Source of the DNA: Martinezella lusitana
GTDB lineage: Bacteria; Pseudomonadota; Alphaproteobacteria; Rhizobiales; Rhizobiaceae
Direction: 5' to 3'
Assembly (NCBI RefSeq): GCF_900094565.1
Contig: NZ_FMAF01000002.1
Location: 1 to 64,000 of the forward strand
Length of the DNA: 64,000 bases
Shown here: positions 9,773-20,223 of the stretch, one piece after another
Position numbering within the stretch: the first letter of the stretch is position 1
Layout of the letters: every line of letters begins with the position of its first letter
Translations under genes and position numbers: made by a program
The notes under the pieces: generated by a model
What the model saw: only the letters and a program-made list of their open reading frames with translations
What the model was told of the DNA's origin: nothing
Database searches by the model: none

Positions 9773-11776
9773 TCAGTCCATGGCAATGCGAGGACGCCCG
9801 CTGGCGGTTGCGATGAAACGTGCCTCGATCAGCTTGCGGCTCCCCTCGACCTCCGGTGCGTCGACCTGCTCATCCATTGCCACCACGAGATCCACGGCGC
9901 CATTGAGCCGCGCCTGCGCCATCGCAGCCTCGACGGCCCGCGCCCGCGCGTCAGCAAAGCTCCTGTCCTCATCGGTGAACCGCAGACTTTCGCCGGCTCC
10001 GTTCAAAACGTAGATACCATCTTCCGGCATGGTGACGAAGACGGTGGCGCTGGCTCGCACCTGGCCGACAACGGCGCCGACCGCATTGGCCACATCCGAG
10101 TGAGCAGGAATGGTGGTTTCGCTCCCCAGCATCGCGGCGATAGCGGGATAGTAGACCGGTGCCGAAGCGCCGAGCCCGATAAGGGGGCGGTCAAGCGAAA
10201 CAGCGAAGCGAGCAATGCCCGAGGCGCGGCGAAGGGCGCGATCGATCGAGATCGACCTGGCCGGATCCAGATCGGCAACGCCGTCCTCGGCAAGACAGGC
10301 GGCAAGAATGACCTCGGCCGATTGGCGGGTAAGGCGATCGACGATTTTCTGTGCCAATTCCTCGATGGAAGAGGCGATGGCGCGTCCGGAGCCATCCTTC
10401 AGCCGCATCGCCAGGGCCAACCCAAGCTGCGCAGCTTCCGCATTCCACTGGTTCTGCCGACCCAGCACATGCATGGCATCCGACGGCGTCAGACCACTCA
10501 GATGCACTAGCCCCCGCGCCACCAGCCGGTCCAGAGTAGCCTTCTGCGAGGTTACGGTCAGAAGCTTGTCGAGTGCCAGGGGAGTATTGCCAATCCTGTC
10601 GAATAGCGCCTGTTCGAGCGGCGTGAGGCCGCTCGCCAGATGATCCGGCACGCCGGTGCGCATGGCGAAGCGGCCGGCATTGCGGGCAAGATGCGGCGCA
10701 CGCAATTGCTGCTCCAGCACGTCAAGCACGGCCTCGCCATGCGCATGGGCGGCAAGGCTGAGCGGCAGCAGGCGACGCGGCCCGAGTTCGAAGCCGGCGA
10801 CGAGGCCGCGATCGTTGATCTTCACCTCCGAATCGCCGCCAAGGCCATAGGTGCGCATCGCGACGGCCTCGACCATGGTGCGATAGCCTCCGACAACAGC
10901 GCCATCGGCGTCGAGCCTCGGCCGGCCGGCATCCATGATGGCAACGTCGGTGGTCGTGCCGCCGATATCGGAAACGACAGCATCGTCGAGGCCTGTGAGA
11001 TAGCGCGCGCCGACCAGGCTCGCGGCCGGGCCGGACAAAATGGTCTCGATCGGCCGAAGCTTGGCCTCGGCAGCCGAAATCAACGCTCCATCGCCACGAA
11101 CCACCATCATCGGCGCAGCGATGCCGCGCGTTGCCAGAAACCCTTCGCAGGCACCGACGAGACGATCGATCATCGATACCAAACGGGCATTGAGCAGCGT
11201 CGTCAAAGCCCGTCGCGGGCCTCCGAGCTTGGAGGATAGCTCGTGGCTGCAGGTAACAGGCAGATGCGACAATTCGCGGATACGATCGCGCACCCTGATT
11301 TCATGAGCCGGATTTCGCACGGCGAAATAGCCGGCAATGGCGAAGGAGGAGACCGTCTTTGCCAGTTCCGGCAGTGCGTCTTCCAATGCCGTCAGATCGA
11401 GCGGATTTTCGTTGCCGTGAACATTGTGGCCGCCCGGCAGAAACAGCACGGGATCGGACCCGAGCGCTTCCGCCAGGCCATCGCGCTTCAGATCATCGGG
11501 ACCGAAGCCGATCATGACCAGCCCGGCGCGACCGCCCTGCCCTTCCACCAGCGCATTGGTGGCGAGCGTCGTCGACAGCGAAACAAGGCCGATCGCCGTA
11601 ACCGGAACGCCGGCATCGGCAATGACGGCATCAACGGCGCCGGCGATGCCGACGGCCAGATCGTGCCGCGTGGTCAGCGATTTCGCCTTGGCGATCACAC
11701 CATCGGTTTCATGGAAGAGAACGGCATCGGTATAGGTTCCACCCGTGTCGATGCCGAGCAGGAAATGAGACGTCAC
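9773..11776 (-). CDS. hydantoinase/oxoprolinase family protein (HyuA-like)
   Basis: A 667-residue protein of the HyuA/OplA A-subunit family, ATP-dependent amidohydrolases of hydantoins, 5-oxoproline or acetone-carboxylase type. The N-terminal LLGIDTGGTYTDAVL is the actin-like ATP-binding loop of the family; VVSDIGGTTTDVAIMD is the second phosphate loop; LSGPAASLVGA is also typical. The start is GTG at 11776. The usual B-subunit (HyuB) is absent from both sides, so it either pairs with a distant gene or acts alone. Substrate unknown. Confidence 0.85.
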   Translation of the reverse strand: MTSHFLLGIDTGGTYTDAVLFHETDGVIAKAKSLTTRHDLAVGIAGAVDAVIADAGVPVTAIGLVSLSTTLATNALVEGQGGRAGLVMIGFGPDDLKRDGLAEALGSDPVLFLPGGHNVHGNENPLDLTALEDALPELAKTVSSFAIAGYFAVRNPAHEIRVRDRIRELSHLPVTCSHELSSKLGGPRRALTTLLNARLVSMIDRLVGACEGFLATRGIAAPMMVVRGDGALISAAEAKLRPIETILSGPAASLVGARYLTGLDDAVVSDIGGTTTDVAIMDAGRPRLDADGAVVGGYRTMVEAVAMRTYGLGGDSEVKINDRGLVAGFELGPRRLLPLSLAAHAHGEAVLDVLEQQLRAPHLARNAGRFAMRTGVPDHLASGLTPLEQALFDRIGNTPLALDKLLTVTSQKATLDRLVARGLVHLSGLTPSDAMHVLGRQNQWNAEAAQLGLALAMRLKDGSGRAIASSIEELAQKIVDRLTRQSAEVILAACLAEDGVADLDPARSISIDRALRRASGIARFAVSLDRPLIGLGASAPVYYPAIAAMLGSETTIPAHSDVANAVGAVVGQVRASATVFVTMPEDGIYVLNGAGESLRFTDEDRSFADARARAVEAAMAQARLNGAVDLVVAMDEQVDAPEVEGSRKLIEARFIATASGRPRIAMD

Positions 11777-12160
11777 TGATCAATTCATCCTTGGGGATTG
11801 AGGTCGAAGCGGCAAGCGCGAAACCTATCTCGCCCTTGGCGGGCGAGAAAGCAAAAACTTAGGATTAGGCAGGGGCTTGTCCGCCGTGTAATTCTTAGTT
11901 TTTGCAAGAGAGGGGGCAGGTGGGGCGCGGAGAATCTCGACAATAGGCAAGATACGGACCCCCGCTCTTGCAATTTCAATGGCTTAGAAATTGCACCGAG
12001 ATTTTGAACGTATAGAACTCCTGTTTCGCAATTCCTAAACCAGTGAAATTGCTTTCTCGCCGCCAGGGGCGAGATAGGCCCCGCATTCTCAGCCGCTGGC
12101 CCTTCGCTTCCGCTCCGGGCGTTCGTCACTGCAATCGATTCACCGGATCGATTGCTTCGG
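11777..12160. other. repeat-filled gap between the HyuA-like gene and the P450 gene
   Basis: No supportable gene. Most of it is the mosaic inverted-repeat element described separately. The remaining 12079-12160 is GC-rich and contains a short palindrome (CAATCGATTCACCGGATCGATTG, written here as arms CAATCGAT and ATCGATTG) around 12130-12153. A 114-codon open frame on the minus strand crosses the repeats and is not believed. Confidence 0.6.
11824..12078. mobile_element. MITE-like mosaic element with about 30-bp terminal inverted repeats
   Basis: Bases 11824-11854 and 12049-12078 are inverted copies differing by one substitution and one missing base. Inside lie nested inverted repeats: 11851-11862 with 11894-11905 (11 of 12), 11904-11916 with about 11960-11972 (GCAAGAG plus G-run), and a GCAATTTC/GAAATTGC hairpin around 11970-11995. 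No transposase and no clear target-site duplication are seen. It could be a non-autonomous transposable element or a rhizobial intergenic mosaic repeat. Confidence 0.6.
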
Positions 12161-13567
12161 CTATGCCGAACCGTTCCTCACCGTAACCCGCATCGGCAAA
12201 CCACCGCGCGGCTGGGTCGTCAGCTTCTGCACCGGCCAGGGATCGGTCTCTTCAGTCGTGTCGAAGCGGAAGCGGCGCATCATGACCGCAAGAGCGATAA
12301 CCGCCTCCTGGAGGGCGAAGGTGGCGCCGATGCAGACGCGGGGACCGGCGCCGAAAGGCAGATACTGGAAACGGTTGATCTTGCCGCGGTTCTCCGGAAG
12401 AAAACGCTCGGGCATGAAGGCGCGCGGCTTTTCCCAATAGAGCTCGTGGCGATGCAGCGTCCAGGGCATGATCAACACGGTGATCCCCTTCGGGATCGTC
12501 ACGCGCTCGCCCTTCGTGCTCATCCATTCGTCGTCGGCAATAGCGGCCCGGTTGATCGAAGGCGCCGGCGGATAGAGGCGCATCGCCTCTTCGAAAGCGG
12601 CACGGACATGCGGCATCAGGTCGAGCCAGGCGACGGGCTCGGCATCTGTTGCCAGCACCCGGTCGATTTCCTCTTCCATGGCTTCGCGGATATGCTGGCT
12701 GTTGGCAACGCAGTAGAGCGTCCAGGCAAGCGCGCGGGCCGTCGTCTCATGACCTGCGCCGATGAAGGTGAGGATATTATCCTCGATCTCCTCCATCGTG
12801 AGCCCGTCTGGGCCGGCCTTTTCCAGAAGCAACGTCAGGAAATCATCCGGCGCGCTGGCGCGATCCCTGCGCATCTTGTCGAGACGCAGGTTCATGGTAT
12901 TGCGGACGATGCCGCGAAACTTGTCGAGCATCTTCTGGCCGCCGATGCGGGTGACGCGCGGCACCCAGGCGGGCGCGCGCAACAGATCCATGGGATCGAC
13001 GCGCCCCATGCGATGCAGCAGCTCGTTGACATCGTCGGCAAAATGCTCGCTTTCGGTGACGATCTCACCGGAAAACAGCGTCTCGGCCAGAATGGCGAAG
13101 GTGAGCTCGGTCATATCGGCGGCGATGTCGAAAGTCGCGCCCTTGTCGCCGACACCTTCGTATTTGTGCACATATTCCAGGCTCTGACTCAGCATCTGGC
13201 CGGCAAAGCCCTGGGCGTGGCGTGGCGTGAACACCGGGGCAACAGCCTTGCGCGAGCGTTTCCAGACGGGGCCTTCGGCGGTCAGCAGCCCATCGCGCAG
13301 GATCGGCCGGAGCACGAGCTGGCGGATATCGGCCATGCGGTAGTTGGCGGCGTTGTCGACCAGGATATGCTTGATCAGGCCGGGATCGTTGACGATCAGC
13401 GTCCGCTCGTTGAAGAATTTGGTCTTGATCCAAGGCAGCGTATAGGAAGGCTCGCCCCACAATTCGAGCGGATTGCGCAGGATGGTACGGATGATCGTCA
13501 ATCGCGATGGCGGGACGGTGCGCGGGACCGGCGCGGGCGGAGAAAAGGCTTCCGGGATCATGTCCAT
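12161..13567 (-). CDS. cytochrome P450
   Basis: A 468-residue soluble P450 monooxygenase. Visible marks are the I-helix FIGAGHETTARAL (oxygen activation), the K-helix ExxR in EEAMRLYPP, and the heme loop FGAGPRVCIGA with the ligand cysteine at about residue 412. The sequence resembles CYP4/CYP102-like class II bacterial P450s more than camphor-type ones. The ATG at 13567 has GGAG ten bases upstream; an earlier in-frame start at 13609 lacks this. No ferredoxin or reductase gene is adjacent, so the electron donor is encoded elsewhere. Substrate unknown, possibly fatty acid-like. Confidence 0.92.
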   Translation of the reverse strand: MDMIPEAFSPPAPVPRTVPPSRLTIIRTILRNPLELWGEPSYTLPWIKTKFFNERTLIVNDPGLIKHILVDNAANYRMADIRQLVLRPILRDGLLTAEGPVWKRSRKAVAPVFTPRHAQGFAGQMLSQSLEYVHKYEGVGDKGATFDIAADMTELTFAILAETLFSGEIVTESEHFADDVNELLHRMGRVDPMDLLRAPAWVPRVTRIGGQKMLDKFRGIVRNTMNLRLDKMRRDRASAPDDFLTLLLEKAGPDGLTMEEIEDNILTFIGAGHETTARALAWTLYCVANSQHIREAMEEEIDRVLATDAEPVAWLDLMPHVRAAFEEAMRLYPPAPSINRAAIADDEWMSTKGERVTIPKGITVLIMPWTLHRHELYWEKPRAFMPERFLPENRGKINRFQYLPFGAGPRVCIGATFALQEAVIALAVMMRRFRFDTTEETDPWPVQKLTTQPRGGLPMRVTVRNGSA

Positions 13568-13660
13568 GAGATCAATTCTCCTCGAAAGCCGGGCTCCTGC
13601 TTGGCCCATGTGGCCTGAGCGGCATCAGACACCCGATATGGTGAATGCCGCCAGCAAAAT

Positions 13661-14614
13661 CTAGAGAAGCGACTTCAGGTCACTCAGCTTATCATTGATA
13701 AGCCAGCCATAGTAATTTTCCTCCGGCCAGACCGGCTGCGCGGCGCCGCGGTTCTTTGCGGCAAGTGCTGCGGCGCGCTTGCGGGTGTTGCCGAGATTGT
13801 AGAGCGTCGCGGTGATGCCCGGATTGCCTGATATGTCCATGCCGGCGATCGAGCGATAGTCGTCGATGGACTTGCGGATCGATGCGGCAACGAAGGCCAG
13901 CGACAGGTCCGGATCCATGATGGCCTTATAGACGCCGCCGGCATCCTTCTCATCCAGCTTCGGAATGCCCGAGGTGCTGCTGACCAGATCGGATAGTTCA
14001 AGTGCCGTCAGCGGATTGACCTGGCCGAGGCCGAAGGTCTGACCGGCATAGAAGGGCTGGAAGAAAACCGCGCTGAAGCGATTGTCAGGATAGGATTTGC
14101 CGCCGACCGTCTTGCCGCGGAAATCGTCTTCCCAGACATCGTCTCGGCAGGTCCAGAGGCTGTAGGAGTCCCTCTTGCTCTTGCAGACGTCGAATTGCGG
14201 CCGGGCGATGAAATCGTCGACACTTTCGCCGTCATAGGCGAAGCGGAAGCTCTGGCCGGCATAGGAGGCAGCCTTGACGTAATAGGACTGCAGACCGTCA
14301 TACGCATCGACGTTGTAGGTGTGCTCGCCGACGAGCGCGCCGATGATATGGATCGGATCGATGCCATAGGCGCGCGCCGTCGACTTGATCTTCGACATCA
14401 GCTTGGTGTCGGTCGCCAGCAGCTCGCGGACTTTCTGGTACTTGCGGTCGAAGGTCGAATTCGTGCCTCGGGTGCGGCGCACGGAGGCGCCGGGAACCGG
14501 CGGCTGCTCGGCATTTCGGTTACCGGGCGGCACGGCGACTGCCGCTTCCGCAAAGGCGGGCATCCAGGAGAAGCTGGCGACCGCCAGAAGAAATATGATC
14601 AGTATGCGTCGCAA
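13661..14614 (-). CDS. DUF1402 family exported protein
   Basis: A 317-residue protein with a clear signal peptide (MRRILIIFLLAVASFSW to about residue 26). It matches what I know as the DUF1402 family, found near hslUV in rhizobia. A segment with GALVGEHTYNVDA and the later GLGQVNPLTALEL resembles soluble lytic transglycosylase lobes (the G-x-x-Q-x-x-P pattern), so a peptidoglycan-related periplasmic role is possible but unproven. Monocistronic, 162 bases downstream of the hslU stop and on the same strand. Confidence 0.8.
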   Translation of the reverse strand: MRRILIIFLLAVASFSWMPAFAEAAVAVPPGNRNAEQPPVPGASVRRTRGTNSTFDRKYQKVRELLATDTKLMSKIKSTARAYGIDPIHIIGALVGEHTYNVDAYDGLQSYYVKAASYAGQSFRFAYDGESVDDFIARPQFDVCKSKRDSYSLWTCRDDVWEDDFRGKTVGGKSYPDNRFSAVFFQPFYAGQTFGLGQVNPLTALELSDLVSSTSGIPKLDEKDAGGVYKAIMDPDLSLAFVAASIRKSIDDYRSIAGMDISGNPGITATLYNLGNTRKRAAALAAKNRGAAQPVWPEENYYGWLINDKLSDLKSLL

Positions 14615-14776
14615 GATGGCTGTCCTGTCGAAGTTTCAACCGATGTTTCCGTGCGGCTGCCTGACGGATAAACTTGGCCGAATAAAGCCATCCGACACAA
14701 AGAAACGGGCCCCTAACTAAAAAGTTAACGGCCCGCTGTCGAGTGCTTACTGTTTTAAATCGCCTCTGCCAGCCTG

Positions 14777-16087
14777 CTACAGAATGAAGCGGGAGAGATC
14801 GGTGTTATTGGCGAGATCGCCGACATGCTCGCGAACATAGGCAGCATCGATGGTCACCGATACGCCGGCGCGGTCCGAAGCGTTGTAGGAGATCTCATCG
14901 AGCACGCGCTCCATGACCGTCTGCAGGCGGCGTGCGCCGATATTCTCGACTGTGGAGTTCAGATGCACGGCAACATCGGCAAGTGCGTCGATGGCGTCGT
15001 CGGTGAAATCGAGCTTCAGGTCTTCCGTTTCCATCAGCGCCTTGTACTGGCGGATGAGGCTGGCTTCCGGTTCGGTCAGGATGCGGCGGAAGTCTTCCTT
15101 GGTCAGCGGCCGGAGCTCGACGCGGATCGGCAGGCGGCCCTGCAGTTCCGGCAGGAGATCCGAAGGCTTCGACACGTGGAACGCACCGGAGGCGATGAAG
15201 AGGATATGGTCCGTCTTGACCGGGCCATACTTCGTCGAAACCGTCGTGCCTTCGACCAGCGGCAGCAGGTCGCGCTGCACGCCTTCGCGGGAGACGCCGG
15301 CGCCTATGCCGCCGTCGCGGGCCGCGATCTTGTCGATTTCGTCCAGGAAGACAATGCCGTCATTCTCGGCGGATTGCACGGCTTCGCGCTGGATCGCCTC
15401 GTTGTCGATCAGCTTGTCGGATTCGTCGCGCACCAGTTCCTTGTAGGAATCCTTGACCGTGGTGCGCACCTTCTTGGTGCGGCCGCCCATGGCCTTGCCG
15501 AACATTTCCGACAGGTTGAGCACACCGATATTGGCGCCGGGCATGCCGGGGATTTCGAAGCCGCCGGGCATGCCGGAACCGGTGTCGGCAACTTCGATGT
15601 CGATTTCCTTGTCATCAAGCTGACCGTCGCGCAGCTTCTTGCGGAAGCTGTCGCGCGTCGCCGGCGATGAAGTCGCGCCGACCAGGGCGTCAAGAACGCG
15701 TTCCTCGGCGCTCATATGCGCCTTGGCCTGAACCTCGGCGCGCTTCTTTTCGCGCACCAAGCCGATGCCGACTTCGACGAGATCGCGGATGATCTGTTCG
15801 ACATCGCGGCCGACATAGCCGACCTCGGTGAACTTGGTGGCTTCGACCTTGATGAAGGGCGCGCCGGCCAGCTTGGCGAGGCGACGGGAGATTTCCGTCT
15901 TGCCGACACCGGTCGGGCCGATCATCAGGATGTTCTTGGGCATGACTTCGTCGCGCAGATCGGGCTCGAGCTGCTGGCGGCGCCAGCGGTTGCGCAGGGC
16001 GATCGCCACGGCGCGCTTGGCCTCATGCTGGCCGACGATATAACGGTCGAGTTCGGAAACGATCTCGCGGGGGGAAAAAGTGGTCAT
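14777..16087 (-). CDS. hslU: HslU, ATPase subunit of the HslUV protease
   Basis: A 436-residue AAA+ unfoldase, normal for the family. Walker A GPTGVGKT is at 57-64, Walker B is [10 protein letters not shown], and the C-terminus ends in LSRFIL, the tail that docks into HslV. The I-domain contains the glycine/proline-rich [19 protein letters not shown] stretch of this lineage. It follows hslV on the same strand with a 44-base gap, as in most bacteria, forming the ATP-dependent two-component protease of the cytoplasm. Confidence 0.97.
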   Translation of the reverse strand: MTTFSPREIVSELDRYIVGQHEAKRAVAIALRNRWRRQQLEPDLRDEVMPKNILMIGPTGVGKTEISRRLAKLAGAPFIKVEATKFTEVGYVGRDVEQIIRDLVEVGIGLVREKKRAEVQAKAHMSAEERVLDALVGATSSPATRDSFRKKLRDGQLDDKEIDIEVADTGSGMPGGFEIPGMPGANIGVLNLSEMFGKAMGGRTKKVRTTVKDSYKELVRDESDKLIDNEAIQREAVQSAENDGIVFLDEIDKIAARDGGIGAGVSREGVQRDLLPLVEGTTVSTKYGPVKTDHILFIASGAFHVSKPSDLLPELQGRLPIRVELRPLTKEDFRRILTEPEASLIRQYKALMETEDLKLDFTDDAIDALADVAVHLNSTVENIGARRLQTVMERVLDEISYNASDRAGVSVTIDAAYVREHVGDLANNTDLSRFIL

Positions 16088-16131
16088 TTCGTGTGTTTCC
16101 CGTCAGGGCTAGAAACTATCAAGAGAGGAAA

Positions 16132-16659
16132 TTAGGCTTCGGCGTCGAGCGTTTCCACAATCACGTTGTGATTGGTGTAGACGCAGATGTCAGCGGCGAT
16201 ATCGAGGGCGCGGCGGGCGACATCCTCAGCGGATTTGTCGGTATCCATCAGCGCACGGGCGGCCGCGAGCGCGAAATTGCCGCCGGAGCCGATCGCCATG
16301 GCGCCGTGTTCCGGCTCGAGCACATCGCCGTTGCCGGTGATGGCGAGCGTCACGCTCTTGTCGGCCACCAGCATCATGGCTTCGAGGTTGCGCAGATATT
16401 TGTCTGTGCGCCAGTCCTTGGCGAGCTCAACGGCTGCGCGCATCAACTGGCCCGGATATTGTTCCAGCTTCTTTTCAAGGCGCTCGAGCAGGGTGAAGGC
16501 ATCGGCGGTCGCGCCGGCGAAACCGGCGATGACATCGCCCTTGCCGATGCGGCGAACCTTGCGGGCATTGCCCTTCATTACGGTCTGGCCAAGGCTGACC
16601 TGGCCATCACCGGCCATCACGACCTTGCCGTTCTTGCGAATAGTCACAATTGTCGTCAT
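16132..16659 (-). CDS. hslV: HslV, peptidase subunit of the HslUV protease
   Basis: A 175-residue proteasome-like peptidase. Removal of Met1 would expose Thr2 as the nucleophile in [29 protein letters not shown] and the glycine-rich [15 protein letters not shown] are typical. It is first in the hslVU operon and divergent from hisB across about 210 bases that must carry both promoters. The start is unambiguous because catalysis needs Thr2. Confidence 0.97.
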   Translation of the reverse strand: MTTIVTIRKNGKVVMAGDGQVSLGQTVMKGNARKVRRIGKGDVIAGFAGATADAFTLLERLEKKLEQYPGQLMRAAVELAKDWRTDKYLRNLEAMMLVADKSVTLAITGNGDVLEPEHGAMAIGSGGNFALAAARALMDTDKSAEDVARRALDIAADICVYTNHNVIVETLDAEA

Positions 16660-16871
16660 TTAACACCTGTTTGCCCCCGTTCCGGCGGGCTTTCTGCCGG
16701 GCCGCGTTTCGGCCCCGTCAGCACCTATGTAAGAGGGCTTTTGACGATTGCAAATGGCAGCCAAGCCGGATCAATGCAGACGAGCCGGCTAAAGACGCAA
16801 GCCCGCGCGTAACTTCTGGATATTTCTCGATACGCCTGATAAGGAACCCGCGTATTCCGATGGAGCAGCCC

Positions 16872-17480
16872 ATGGCAGAGACCCCAGCGAGCCGCACGGC
16901 AAGCGTTTCCCGCAAGACCAACGAGACTTCCGTCTCCGTGTCCGTCAATATCGACGGCAGCGGCAAGTCGACGATTTCGACGGGTGTCGGCTTCTTCGAC
17001 CATATGCTGGAACAGCTTTCGCGACATTCGCTGATCGACATGGAGATCGACACCAAGGGCGACCTGCATGTGGACGACCATCATGCGGTCGAGGATACCG
17101 GCATCGCCATCGGCCAGGCCATCGCCAAGGCGCTGGGCGACCGGCGCGGCATCACGCGCTATGCCTCGATCGACCTTGCCATGGACGAGACGATGACCAA
17201 GGCGGCCGTCGATCTCTCGGGCCGGCCCTTCCTTGTGTGGAACGTCAGCTTCAGCGCCCCGAAGATCGGCACGTTCGACACCGAACTGGTGCGTGAGTTC
17301 TTCCAGGCTTTAGCGCAGAATGCCGGCATCACACTGCATGTTCTCAACCATTATGGCGCCAACAATCACCATATAGCCGAGACATGCTTCAAGGCCGTTG
17401 CGCGCGCATTGCGTACCGCAACCGAGATCGATCCGCGGCAGGCAGGCCGGGTGCCCTCGACGAAGGGCACGCTCGCCTGA
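16872..17480 (+). CDS. hisB: imidazoleglycerol-phosphate dehydratase
   Basis: A 202-residue monofunctional HisB, step six of histidine synthesis. Metal-binding repeats are visible as [10 protein letters not shown] and [21 protein letters not shown] near the N-terminus and the C-terminal VPSTKGTLA are family signatures. The ATG at 16872 (GGAG eight bases upstream, product 202 aa) is preferred; another ATG four codons upstream at 16860 also has a plausible AAGGA. It opens the operon hisB-DUF2628-hisH-hisA-hisF-hisE-coaA. Confidence 0.96.
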   Translation: MAETPASRTASVSRKTNETSVSVSVNIDGSGKSTISTGVGFFDHMLEQLSRHSLIDMEIDTKGDLHVDDHHAVEDTGIAIGQAIAKALGDRRGITRYASIDLAMDETMTKAAVDLSGRPFLVWNVSFSAPKIGTFDTELVREFFQALAQNAGITLHVLNHYGANNHHIAETCFKAVARALRTATEIDPRQAGRVPSTKGTLA

Positions 17481-17504
17481 ACCCCAACCTGGGGAAGTGA
17501 AGAA

Positions 17505-18002
17505 ATGGCAAGCTATCTGATTTTGACTCCACCCGGAGCGGCGAACCGATCCGAAGTATCGGACCGGTATCGCGACGGTACGCGATTCATCCGCGACGGC
17601 TTTTCCTGGAAGGCCTTCCTGTTTCCGGTGCTGTGGATGCTTTTCCATCGTTTGTGGCTGCATGCCGCCGCCGCTTTTCTGTTGCAAGGCGTTGCCTTGG
17701 AATTGATGCGCCAGCCGGGCCTGTTTGCCGCCGGCGCAGCCATTCTGCTCGGCGTGCATGTTCTGGCAGCCCTCGAGGGCCCGTATGCGCTCGGCCAGCG
17801 GCTTATGGACCGCGGGTGGAAAATGGAAAATCTCGTCTCAGCGCATGATCTGGCGACGGCGGAGCAAATCCATTTTTCCCACATCGAGGACGAACCGCAG
17901 CAGGATATCCATTCGAAAAATTGGGATATCTCGGCTAACAACAGCAATTCCAGCCGTTCCGGTCCGAGCTTCGGTCTTCCCGGCTATGACGGAGGACGCT
18001 GA
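17505..18002 (+). CDS. DUF2628 small membrane protein inside the his operon
   Basis: A 165-residue protein with the DUF2628 pattern: an [20 protein letters not shown] segment leading into two or three hydrophobic helices (about 36-100), then a polar, asparagine/serine-rich tail. No catalytic residues are evident. It sits 24 bases after hisB and 2 bases before hisH, so it is co-transcribed with histidine genes. This placement is a lineage habit in Hyphomicrobiales as far as I know. Function unknown; it may have nothing to do with histidine. Confidence 0.85.
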   Translation: MASYLILTPPGAANRSEVSDRYRDGTRFIRDGFSWKAFLFPVLWMLFHRLWLHAAAAFLLQGVALELMRQPGLFAAGAAILLGVHVLAALEGPYALGQRLMDRGWKMENLVSAHDLATAEQIHFSHIEDEPQQDIHSKNWDISANNSNSSRSGPSFGLPGYDGGR

Positions 18003-18004
18003 CG

Positions 18005-18655
18005 ATGCGCGTCGCAATTATCGACTATGGTTCCGGCAATCTGCGCTCGGCCACCAAGGCTTTCGAGCGGGCTGCCCGCGAAGCCGGCATCGATGCGGAC
18101 ATCGACCTCACAAATGATGCCGAGCGCGTCGCTACCGCGGACCGTATCGTGCTTCCGGGCGTCGGCGCCTATGCCGATTGCCGTCGCGGGCTCGATGCCG
18201 TTTCCGGCATGGCGGAAGCCTTGATCGATGTCGTGGAACACAAGGCCCGCCCCTTCCTCGGAATCTGCGTCGGCATGCAGCTTATGTCGTCGCGCGGGCT
18301 GGAAAAGACCGTTACCCAAGGGTTCGGCTGGATCAAGGGCGACGTCAAGGAGATGACCCCGAACGATCCCAGCCTGAAGATCCCGCAGATCGGCTGGAAC
18401 ACGCTGGATATCCGGCATCCGCATGCGCTCTTCGACGGGATTCCGACCGGGCCGGACGGGCTGCACGCCTATTTCGTCCATTCCTATCATCTGGCCGCCG
18501 ACCATGGCGAAGACGTCATCGCCACCACGAACTATGGCGGACCAATGACCGCCTTCGTCGGACGCGACAATATGGCCGGCTCGCAGTTCCATCCGGAAAA
18601 GAGCCAGAAACTCGGCCTCGCCCTGATTGCCAATTTCCTGCGCTGGAAGCCGTAA
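18005..18655 (+). CDS. hisH: imidazole glycerol phosphate synthase, glutaminase subunit HisH
   Basis: A 216-residue class I glutamine amidotransferase. The start [15 protein letters not shown], the nucleophile loop [11 protein letters not shown] with its cysteine, the YFVHSYH block and the C-terminal QFHPEKSQ (His/Glu of the triad) are all present. It supplies ammonia to HisF, encoded two genes downstream. Translational spacing from the DUF2628 gene is only two bases. Confidence 0.97.
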   Translation: MRVAIIDYGSGNLRSATKAFERAAREAGIDADIDLTNDAERVATADRIVLPGVGAYADCRRGLDAVSGMAEALIDVVEHKARPFLGICVGMQLMSSRGLEKTVTQGFGWIKGDVKEMTPNDPSLKIPQIGWNTLDIRHPHALFDGIPTGPDGLHAYFVHSYHLAADHGEDVIATTNYGGPMTAFVGRDNMAGSQFHPEKSQKLGLALIANFLRWKP

Positions 18656-18680
18656 GGCTCGCGCTCCAAGGACAGAAATC

Positions 18681-19424
18681 ATGATTCTTTTCCCTGCTAT
18701 CGACCTAAAAGACGGCCAATGCGTGCGCCTCAAGCTCGGCGACATGGAGCAGGCGACCGTCTACAATCCCGATCCGGCGGCTCAGGCGAAAGCCTTCGAG
18801 GACCAGGGCTTCGAGTGGCTGCATGTGGTCGATCTCAACGGCGCCTTCGCCGGCGAGACCGTCAACGGCGCTGCCGTCGACGCCATCCTCAAGGCGACGA
18901 AGAACCCGGTACAGCTCGGCGGCGGCATCCGCACCCTCGAGCATATGGAAAACTGGCTGTCGCGCGGTCTGACCCGCGTCATCCTCGGCACGGTCGCCGT
19001 GCGCGATCCGGCGCTTGTCGTGGAAGCCTGCAGGCAGTTTCCGGGCCATATCGCCGTCGGTATCGACGCCAAGGGCGGCAAGGTGGCAGTCGAGGGCTGG
19101 GCGGAAGCCTCCGAACTCGGCGTCATCGAGCTGGCGAAGCAATTCGAAGGCGCCGGCGTCGCCGCCATCATCTACACCGACATCGACCGCGACGGCATCC
19201 TCACCGGCATCAATTGGGCTTCGACACTGGAACTGGCCGAAGCTGTTTCCATCCCGGTCATTGCCTCCGGCGGATTGGCCTCGCTTGACGATATCCGCCG
19301 CATGATCGAGCCTGACGCCCGCAAACTGGAGGGTGCGATTTCCGGCCGCGCGCTCTATGATGGCCGCATCGACCCTAAGGAAGCACTGGCACTGATCAAG
19401 CAGGCCAGGGAGGCAGTGCAATGA
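18681..19424 (+). CDS. hisA: ProFAR isomerase HisA
   Basis: A 247-residue (beta/alpha)8 isomerase converting ProFAR to PRFAR. The [17 protein letters not shown] start holds the catalytic Asp; the phosphate loops QLGGGIRT and [11 protein letters not shown] and the second Asp in [12 protein letters not shown] are typical. The ATG at 18681 follows AAGGAC; the open frame back to 18627 overlaps hisH and is not used. Its last four bases (ATGA) overlap hisF. Confidence 0.97.
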   Translation: MILFPAIDLKDGQCVRLKLGDMEQATVYNPDPAAQAKAFEDQGFEWLHVVDLNGAFAGETVNGAAVDAILKATKNPVQLGGGIRTLEHMENWLSRGLTRVILGTVAVRDPALVVEACRQFPGHIAVGIDAKGGKVAVEGWAEASELGVIELAKQFEGAGVAAIIYTDIDRDGILTGINWASTLELAEAVSIPVIASGGLASLDDIRRMIEPDARKLEGAISGRALYDGRIDPKEALALIKQAREAVQ

Positions 19425-20209
19425 CCCTGAAAGCCCGCGTCATCCCCTGCCTCGACGTCAAGGACGGCCGCGTCGTCAAGGGTGTCAACTTCCTCAATCT
19501 CGTCGATGCCGGCGACCCCGTCGAGGCGGCCAAGGCCTACGATGCCGCCGGCGCCGACGAGCTCTGCTTTCTCGACATCACCGCCTCTTCCGACAATCGC
19601 GAAACCATCTTCGATGTGGTGGCGCGGACGGCGGAGCAATGCTTCATGCCGGTGACTGTCGGCGGCGGCGTGCGCGCTATCGCCGATATCCGCAAGCTGC
19701 TGCTCTGCGGCGCCGACAAGGTGTCGATCAATTCGGCAGCCGTCAATAATCCGGATTTCGTCGCCGAAGCGGCCGACAAGTTCGGCAACCAGTGCATCGT
19801 CGTCTCGATCGATGCCAAGCGGCGGCGGACCGAGGCGCTCGGCGGCGACAATATGAGCGCCTGGGAGATCTATACCCATGGTGGCCGCAACGCGACCGGC
19901 ATCGACGCCGTCGATTTCGCGCGCCGGATGGTCGAGCGCGGCGCCGGCGAGCTTCTCGTCACTTCCATGGATCGCGACGGCACCAAGGTCGGCTACGATC
20001 TGGAGCTGACGCGGGCAATCGCGGATGCCGTGCGGGTGCCTGTTATCGCGTCCGGCGGCGTCGGCGACCTCGACGATCTCGTCGCCGGTGTCAAGGAAGG
20101 CCATGCGACGGCGGTGCTCGCCGCCTCGATCTTCCACTTCGGCACCTATTCGGTGGGCGAAGCAAAGCGCTACATGGCGGAGCGCGGCATTCCCATGCGG
20201 CTCGATTAG
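19421..20209 (+). CDS. hisF: imidazole glycerol phosphate synthase, cyclase subunit HisF
   Basis: A 262-residue (beta/alpha)8 cyclase, partner of HisH. Catalytic Asp residues lie in [15 protein letters not shown] and [15 protein letters not shown]; phosphate loops TVGGGVRA and [13 protein letters not shown] are present. It starts in the ATGA overlap with hisA, implying translational coupling. Confidence 0.98.
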   Translation: MTLKARVIPCLDVKDGRVVKGVNFLNLVDAGDPVEAAKAYDAAGADELCFLDITASSDNRETIFDVVARTAEQCFMPVTVGGGVRAIADIRKLLLCGADKVSINSAAVNNPDFVAEAADKFGNQCIVVSIDAKRRRTEALGGDNMSAWEIYTHGGRNATGIDAVDFARRMVERGAGELLVTSMDRDGTKVGYDLELTRAIADAVRVPVIASGGVGDLDDLVAGVKEGHATAVLAASIFHFGTYSVGEAKRYMAERGIPMRLD

Positions 20210-20223
20210 GAGGCAGCGAACCA

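Noticed and set aside
11785..12129. 114-codon open frame on the minus strand between the HyuA-like and P450 genes
   Set aside because: It runs through the inverted-repeat element, has no family resemblance and biased low-complexity composition.
12152..13618. 488-codon plus-strand open frame
   Set aside because: Antisense shadow of the cytochrome P450; histidine/arginine-rich with no domain.
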